Shown here: piece after piece, positions 5,603-9,269 of the stretch
How the letters are laid out: every line of letters starts with the position of its first letter
Numbering within the stretch: the first letter of the stretch is position 1
From: JAWWBG01 sp033721095
GTDB lineage: Bacteria > Actinomycetota > Nitriliruptoria > Nitriliruptorales > Nitriliruptoraceae
Direction: 5' to 3'
DNA length: 9,269 bases
NCBI GenBank assembly: GCA_033721095.1
Contig: JAWWBG010000100.1
Span: forward strand, 1-9,269
Made by a program: the position numbers and the translations under genes
The notes under the pieces: generated by a model
Told to the model about the DNA's origin: nothing
Database searches by the model: none
What the model saw: only the letters and a program-made list of their open reading frames with translations

Positions 5603-6549
5603 ACACCGAGGGTGTCGAACTCGATGTCGACGCGATCCTGGCGGGATCCGACGACGTCCCCGAGGGTCACCGATCAGGCATCGTGGCGATCGCCGGCCGA
5701 CCGAACGTCGGCAAGTCCACGCTGGTCAACCAGCTGGTCGGCACCAAGGTCGCCATCGTGACGCGCGTGCCGGGCACGACCCGGAACGCGATTCGCGGCA
5801 TCGTGACCCGGCCGGACAGCCAGCTGGTGCTGCTCGACACCCCGGGCCTGGCCAAGCCGCGGACGTTGCTGGCCCGTCGTCTCAACGATCTCGTTCGCGG
5901 GTCCTGGGCTGGCGTGGACATCATCTGCTTCGTCGTCGATGTCGCTGCCGGGGTCGGGCCCGGAGACACCTTCATGGCTCGTGAGCTCGTCTCGACGCAA
6001 ACCCCCATCGTCGTTGCGGCCAACAAGGTGGACCGGATCCAGCGCAAGGACGACATGCTGCCGGCCCTCGAGCAGCTGGCCGACCTGGTGCCCGGGGCAG
6101 AGATCCTTCCGGTGTCCGCACGCACCGGTGACGGCGTCGGCGAGCTGGCGGACGTGTTGGTCGAGCACGCACCGGAAGGCCCGCCCCTGTTCCCGGGAGA
6201 CATCGCCACCGATCAGCCGATGGAGCAGTTGCTCGCCGAGATCCTGCGGGAGAAGCTCATCGTGCAGATGCGCGAAGAGGTCCCTCACTCCATCGCTGTC
6301 GAGATCGAGTCGATCGATGCCACGGAACGGGACGATCTCCTCGACGTCCACGCCGTGATCCATGTCGAGCGGCAGAGCCAGAAGGGGATCGTGATCGGGA
6401 AGGGTGGCGCGACCCTCAAGAAGGCGGGCACCCGAGCACGGCCGGAGATGGAGGCGCTGTTGGGCCTGCACGTCCACCTGGAGACGCGTGTCAAGGTGGC
6501 GCCGCGGTGGCAGCAGGACCCACGCCGCCTCAAGCGCTTCGGCTATTGA
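5599..6549 (+). CDS. era: GTPase Era
   Basis: Era is an essential GTPase that binds the 3' end of 16S rRNA and checks 30S maturation before subunit joining. The protein has 316 residues from ATG 5599, close to the usual 300. The G-domain motifs are G1 GRPNVGKST (33-41), G2 threonines in PGTTRN (58-63), G3 DTPG (80-83), G4 NKVD (142-145) and G5 SAR (173-175). The C-terminal KH domain (about 210-300) has GIVIGKGG (263-270), and the protein ends KRFGY as Era usually does. The G2 region reads PGTTRN where most Era proteins have PQTTR, and DTPGLAKP where DTPGLHKP is common. The first change resembles Der, but one G domain plus a KH domain identifies Era. A longer start at GTG 5557 would overlap cdd by 32 bp and has no support. 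It is the last gene of the compact operon. Confidence 0.96.
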   Translation: MNTEGVELDVDAILAGSDDVPEGHRSGIVAIAGRPNVGKSTLVNQLVGTKVAIVTRVPGTTRNAIRGIVTRPDSQLVLLDTPGLAKPRTLLARRLNDLVRGSWAGVDIICFVVDVAAGVGPGDTFMARELVSTQTPIVVAANKVDRIQRKDDMLPALEQLADLVPGAEILPVSARTGDGVGELADVLVEHAPEGPPLFPGDIATDQPMEQLLAEILREKLIVQMREEVPHSIAVEIESIDATERDDLLDVHAVIHVERQSQKGIVIGKGGATLKKAGTRARPEMEALLGLHVHLETRVKVAPRWQQDPRRLKRFGY

Positions 6550-6640
6550 TCGACCATGCTTCGCTGCCGAACAAGGCGCTTGGGAAGAATCTGGCGGCGG
6601 TCGGCGTTCCTTGGATCCCCGCAACCCGTTGGAAACGTCC
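6550..6640 (+). other. Gap between era and the DUF427 gene
   Basis: This 91-bp gap contains no convincing terminator or promoter. TTGATC at 6546-6551 resembles a -35, but nothing like TANNNT follows at 16-18 bp. GCCGA (6566-6570) and TCGGC (6601-6605) could pair only across a 30-nt loop. Whether the next gene is cotranscribed with era is open. Confidence 0.4.
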
Positions 6641-6922
6641 ATGCCGAAGGCCGTCTGGAACGGTGCCGTGATCGCCGAGAGTGACGAGACGATCGTCGTC
6701 GAGGGCAATCACTACTTCCCGCCTCAGTCGATCAACCGCGAATACCTCGCCGAGTCCGATCGTCAGACCTATTGCGGCTGGAAGGGTTCGGCGAGCTACT
6801 ACGACGTCGTCGTCGACGGTGAGGTCAACCAGGCGGCGGCGTGGTACTACGCCGACCCGATGCGCAAGGCCCGCCAGATCAAGGACCACATCGCGTTCTG
6901 GGGCGGCGTCCAGGTCAGCTGA
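6641..6922 (+). CDS. DUF427 domain-containing protein
   Basis: This small 93-residue protein consists of a single DUF427 domain (Pfam NTP_transf_9), the normal length for the family, whose biochemical function is unknown. Recognisable parts are the N-terminus VWNGAVIAESDETIVVEGNH (5-24), YFPPQSINREYL (25-36), the central TYCGWKGSASYYDV (42-55) and the end WYYADPMRKARQIKDHIAFW (70-89). The central motif is CGWKG where many members have CPWKG. No signal peptide or membrane segment is visible, so it should be cytoplasmic. The frame is open upstream into era, but ATG 6641 gives the family's standard beginning and has GGAAA (6631-6635) 5 nt before it. Its neighbours give no functional clue. Confidence 0.92.
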   Translation: MPKAVWNGAVIAESDETIVVEGNHYFPPQSINREYLAESDRQTYCGWKGSASYYDVVVDGEVNQAAAWYYADPMRKARQIKDHIAFWGGVQVS

Positions 6923-7058
6923 GCCCTGGGGCCCTGCCCGCCCGCACGCGGCGACCACTGTCCGTTGGAGTGAATCGGCGGTGTTCGACGTCGGTCGTCA
7001 GGTGTTGACTGATCTCGAATGAGCCAGTCTGGCTCCCCTGAGGACCTCGAGTCCGGCC
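6923..7058 (+). other. Gap between the DUF427 gene and the kimA-like gene
   Basis: This 136-bp gap starts with a weak GCCC-TG-GGGC inverted repeat (6923-6932) that has no T-run. It also holds an 8-bp palindrome CGACGTCG (6986-6993), a -35-like TTGACT (7005-7010) and a perfect 15-bp palindrome (7021-7035). No riboswitch of the c-di-AMP (ydaO) type is recognisable, and the space is short for one. Confidence 0.45.
7021..7035 (+). promoter_or_regulatory. Perfect palindrome upstream of kimA, possible operator
   Basis: GAGCCAG-T-CTGGCTC has two 7-bp arms that match perfectly around one central base, 23 nt before the GTG start of the transporter gene. A -35-like TTGACT lies at 7005-7010, so the palindrome covers the place where a -10 element would be expected. 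No clear TANNNT is present. A 1-nt centre suits a dimeric repressor site better than an RNA hairpin. The binding protein is unknown. Confidence 0.4.
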
Positions 7059-8987
7059 GTGAGCGCGTTGAAGCACTGGGTCGTCGGTCGCCCGCTCGCG
7101 ACCGACGAGGACGCCGAACAGCGGCTGCCCAAGCGGATTGGCCTGGCGGTCTTCGCATCCGACGCGATCTCGTCGACGGCGTATGCGACCGAGGAGATCC
7201 TGATCATCCTCGTTCCCGTCGCGGGACTGGCGGCTCTCCACCTGCTGATGCCGATCTCGCTGGTCGTCGTCTTCGTCCTGGCCATCGTCGCGACGAGCTA
7301 CCGACAGACGATCCATGCCTACCCGAACGGTGGCGGCGCCTACGTGGTCGCCCGTGACAACCTCAACAGGTCATCGTCGCTCGTCGCAGGCGCGAGCCTG
7401 CTTGTCGACTACACGTTGACGGTCGCGGTGTCCGTGTCAGCTGGTGTCGCCGCGGTCGTCTCTGCCTTTCCGAGCCTGGCTGATCATCGTGTCTCGATCG
7501 GTGTGGCCGTGGTCGCCTTCGTTGCCTACGCAAACCTGCGCGGCGCCAAGGAGTCGGGAACGCTCTTTGCGGTCCCGACCTACTTGTACATCGTGGCCCT
7601 TGGGCTCCTCGTCGGCTACGGGTTGTTCGGCGTCCACCTCGGTGAGCTCGAAGCGATCCCCGTGGATGAGGACCATCTCCGGGATCTCACGGGCGGCTCG
7701 ATCAGCGGGCTCGTCGGCATGTCTGGCGCGCTGATCATGGCCCGCGCCTTCTCGTCCGGAGCGGTGGCGCTCACAGGAACGGAGGCCATTGCCAATGGGG
7801 CTCCGTCCTTTCGCCCGCCAGAGTCGCACAACGCGGCTCGCACGCTCGTCATGATGGCGGCCATTCTCGGCTTCTTCTTCTTCGCCATCTCCCTGCTGGC
7901 AGACGTGCTCCAGCCACTGCCATCGGATGACGAGACCGTGTTGTCGCAGATGGGGAGGGCCGTCTTCGGGGGCGAGAGCGTCGCCTACTTCTTCGTCCAG
8001 TTCACCACGATGGGAATCCTGTTCCTCGCGGCCAACACGGCCTTCGCGGGCTTCCCTCGCCTGGCGTCGCTGATGGCTCGGGATGGCTTCCTCCCTCGTC
8101 AGCTGGCCCATCGCGGCGATCGCCTGGTGTACTCCAACGGCATCCTCCTGGTGGCGGGTTTCGCCTGTCTCCTGCTGGTCGCGTTTGGGGGCATCACGAC
8201 GGCGTTGATTCCGCTGTACGCCGTTGGCGTGTTCACCGGTTTCACGATCTCCCAGGTCGGCATGATTCGACACCATCGTCGCCTCCGCGAGCCGGGCTGG
8301 CGTCGCGGACAGGCCATCAACGTGGTCGGTGCGATGGCGACGGGGACGGTCCTCGTCGTCGTGATCGTCTCGAAGTTCACCTCCGGCGCCTGGATCCCCG
8401 TGGTCGTGATCCCCGCGATCGTCCTGGTCTTTCGCGCCATCAAGGCTCACTACGAGCGGCTTCGGGCGACGCTGCGGATACCGGACGGCTGGCGTCCCAA
8501 CGATCGTCAGCACACGGTCATCATCCTCGTTTCCCGCGTCCACCGCGGGGTGGCGCAGGCGATCAGTTGGTCCCAGTCGTTGCGGCCTGACCACCTCCAC
8601 GCGCTGCATGTCGCCGCATCAGCCGACGAGGCAGGCAAGGTCCGCGGCCAGTGGGAGAAGTACGCCGCAGCCTCGGGTTTGACGCTGGACGTCATCGAGG
8701 ACCCGTTCCGCCGGTTGACGGTCCCGGTCATCGAGTACATCGATCGGCTGGACGAGCGTTCCGCGGACGACATCGTGACGGTCGTGCTGCCCGAGTTCGT
8801 GGTCTCCCACTGGTGGGAGCAACTGCTCCACAACCAGTCCGGTGCCTGGCTGAAGCATCGACTCCGCCACCGGCCCAACACCGTGGTCGTCTCCGTGCCG
8901 CTGCAGTTGGGTGACGTCGACGGCGACCGGGTCCGGGGGCTGGGCGCAGCTCCCGAGCTCGGACGACGCGAAGAAGTCCGCCAGTAG
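7059..8987 (+). CDS. kimA: KimA-type potassium/proton symporter (APC/KUP superfamily)
   Basis: This 642-residue membrane protein resembles Bacillus subtilis KimA (607 residues), a high-affinity K+ importer driven by protons. The N-terminal ~460 residues carry about twelve hydrophobic helices, beginning after RPLATDEDAEQRLPK. Counterparts of the KimA ion-site residues are present: D35 and Y42 (SDAISSTAY), D117, Y118, T121 and S125 (LLVDYTLTVAVS), T239 and E242 (ALTGTEAI) and Y387 (IPLYAVGVF). Other shared blocks are AYPNGGGAYVV (87-97), LFLAANTAFAGFP (321-333) and LHNQSGAWL (590-598). Residues about 480-615 form the cytoplasmic domain, which in Bacillus binds c-di-AMP and closes transport; that control is inferred here. 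GTG 7059 is the first ATG, GTG or TTG after the in-frame TGA at 7020. GAGGA (7040-7044) is 14 nt away, longer than ideal. proS follows after 10 bp. Confidence 0.9.
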   Translation: MSALKHWVVGRPLATDEDAEQRLPKRIGLAVFASDAISSTAYATEEILIILVPVAGLAALHLLMPISLVVVFVLAIVATSYRQTIHAYPNGGGAYVVARDNLNRSSSLVAGASLLVDYTLTVAVSVSAGVAAVVSAFPSLADHRVSIGVAVVAFVAYANLRGAKESGTLFAVPTYLYIVALGLLVGYGLFGVHLGELEAIPVDEDHLRDLTGGSISGLVGMSGALIMARAFSSGAVALTGTEAIANGAPSFRPPESHNAARTLVMMAAILGFFFFAISLLADVLQPLPSDDETVLSQMGRAVFGGESVAYFFVQFTTMGILFLAANTAFAGFPRLASLMARDGFLPRQLAHRGDRLVYSNGILLVAGFACLLLVAFGGITTALIPLYAVGVFTGFTISQVGMIRHHRRLREPGWRRGQAINVVGAMATGTVLVVVIVSKFTSGAWIPVVVIPAIVLVFRAIKAHYERLRATLRIPDGWRPNDRQHTVIILVSRVHRGVAQAISWSQSLRPDHLHALHVAASADEAGKVRGQWEKYAAASGLTLDVIEDPFRRLTVPVIEYIDRLDERSADDIVTVVLPEFVVSHWWEQLLHNQSGAWLKHRLRHRPNTVVVSVPLQLGDVDGDRVRGLGAAPELGRREEVRQ

Positions 8988-8997
8988 CCTCGCCCGC
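8985..8997 (+). promoter_or_regulatory. Possible leaderless promoter -10 element for proS
   Basis: TAGCCT at 8985-8990, which includes the TAG stop of the transporter gene, fits TANNNT and ends 7 nt before ATG 8998. That is the spacing typical of actinobacterial leaderless genes, where transcription begins at the start codon. No Shine-Dalgarno lies close to ATG 8998; a GAAGAAG run ends about 21 nt before it. The -35 region (around 8961-8967, GGACGAC) is weak. Confidence 0.4.
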
Positions 8998-9269
8998 ATG
9001 GCCGCGAAGAAGAACGAGCTCGCTGTCACGCCTCTGTCCGAGGACGTTGCGGCGTGGTACCAGGACGTGGTCTTCCGCGCGGCGCTGGCTGATCGTGGGC
9101 CCGCGAAGGGCACGATGGTCATCCGCCCCGACGGCTTTCGGATGGGGGAGCTGCTCCACCAGCAGTTGGACCAGCGCTTCCGCGACACGGGGCACGTGAA
9201 CGCCTACTTCCCGCTGTTCATCCCGATGTCGTACCTCGAGCGCGAGGCCGAGCACGTCGAGGGCTTCGC
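8998..9269 (+). CDS. proS: Prolyl-tRNA synthetase, archaeal/eukaryal type, 3'-truncated
   Basis: This class II aminoacyl-tRNA synthetase charges tRNA-Pro with proline in the cytoplasm. Only the first 90 codons are in the window. They read through the region around motif 1: KGTMVIRPDGFRMGELLHQQ (38-57), then TGHVNAYFPLFIP (65-77) and LEREAEHVEGF (80-90). The sequence around AYFPLFIP and EAEHVEGF identifies the ProS type 3 form found in archaea, eukaryotes and some bacteria, not the Escherichia coli form with an inserted editing domain. One deviation is RPDGF where RPYGY is usual. Motifs 2 and 3 and the C-terminal zinc-binding or extension domain lie outside. It may be cotranscribed with kimA, 10 bp upstream, or have its own leaderless promoter. 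The start at ATG 8998 gives a normal N-terminus (MAAKKNELAVTPLSEDVAAW). Confidence 0.92.
   Translation, partial: MAAKKNELAVTPLSEDVAAWYQDVVFRAALADRGPAKGTMVIRPDGFRMGELLHQQLDQRFRDTGHVNAYFPLFIPMSYLEREAEHVEGF

Noticed and set aside
6923..6932. GCCC-TG-GGGC as an intrinsic terminator after the DUF427 gene
   Set aside because: The arms are 4 bp with a 2-nt loop and no T-run follows.
6923..7058. A c-di-AMP (ydaO-type) riboswitch before the kimA-like gene
   Set aside because: The gap is only 136 bp and I could not recognise the conserved stems and motifs of that riboswitch.
7019..7357. ATG at 7019 opening a 112-codon frame before and into kimA
   Set aside because: It overlaps the well-supported transporter for about 300 bp and its translation has no recognisable domain.
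7437..8609. A 390-codon minus-strand frame inside the kimA-like gene
   Set aside because: The translation is charged and full of D, R, H and E, the mirror of hydrophobic helices on the other strand; no domain seen.
1..9269. CRISPR array, tRNA genes, insertion sequence or prophage remains
   Set aside because: No evenly spaced repeats, cloverleaf-like sequence, transposase or integrase coding, or terminal inverted repeats were seen; gene content and base use are uniform.

Overview
The window is a GC-rich chromosomal segment in which all ten recognisable genes lie on the + strand, and most of it is ordinary core housekeeping DNA. The order dnaJ-rsmE-(regulator)-phoH-ybeY-corC-cdd-era matches the conserved actinobacterial block that usually follows hrcA. 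Together with a clear BldD-family regulator, frequent GTG starts and a strong G/C bias at third codon positions, this points to an actinobacterium (Actinomycetota). The DNA alone does not fix the class. An archaeal/eukaryal-type prolyl-tRNA synthetase and divergence from Streptomyces/Mycobacterium sequences hint at a deeper-branching lineage, which is inference.

Layout. (1) 1-1710: the 3' part of dnaJ, cut by the window edge before its HPD motif, is followed closely by rsmE, a 16S rRNA m3U1498 methyltransferase. (2) 1711-2454: a 160-bp gap with a possible promoter and operator, then a small BldD-like regulator, then a 116-bp gap holding a short duplicated sequence and a stem-loop. (3) 2455-6549: a tightly packed operon of phoH, ybeY, a CNNM/CorC-type transporter, cdd and era. 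Consecutive genes overlap by 11, 4 and 4 bp, and cdd and era are 10 bp apart. (4) 6550-7058: a short stand-alone DUF427 gene between two intergenic gaps. (5) 7059-9269: a KimA-type potassium importer, then after 10 bp the start of proS, which runs off the window.

How the genes fit together. DnaJ serves protein folding. RsmE, YbeY and Era all act on 16S rRNA or the 30S subunit, and PhoH is a P-loop ATPase habitually linked to YbeY, so regions 1 and 3 form a ribosome-maturation and stress cluster with pyrimidine salvage (Cdd) and divalent-cation export (CorC) attached. The actinobacterial partner often found after era (recO) is absent, so the conserved block ends at era.

No mobile element, CRISPR array, tRNA or rRNA gene was seen, and I found no convincing new biological system. 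The points most worth a second look are the altered spacing of the c-di-GMP signature in the BldD homologue, a CTG start candidate for rsmE, a four-codon mini-ORF bridging cdd and era, a perfect 15-bp palindrome upstream of kimA, and a leaderless-type -10 element directly before proS.
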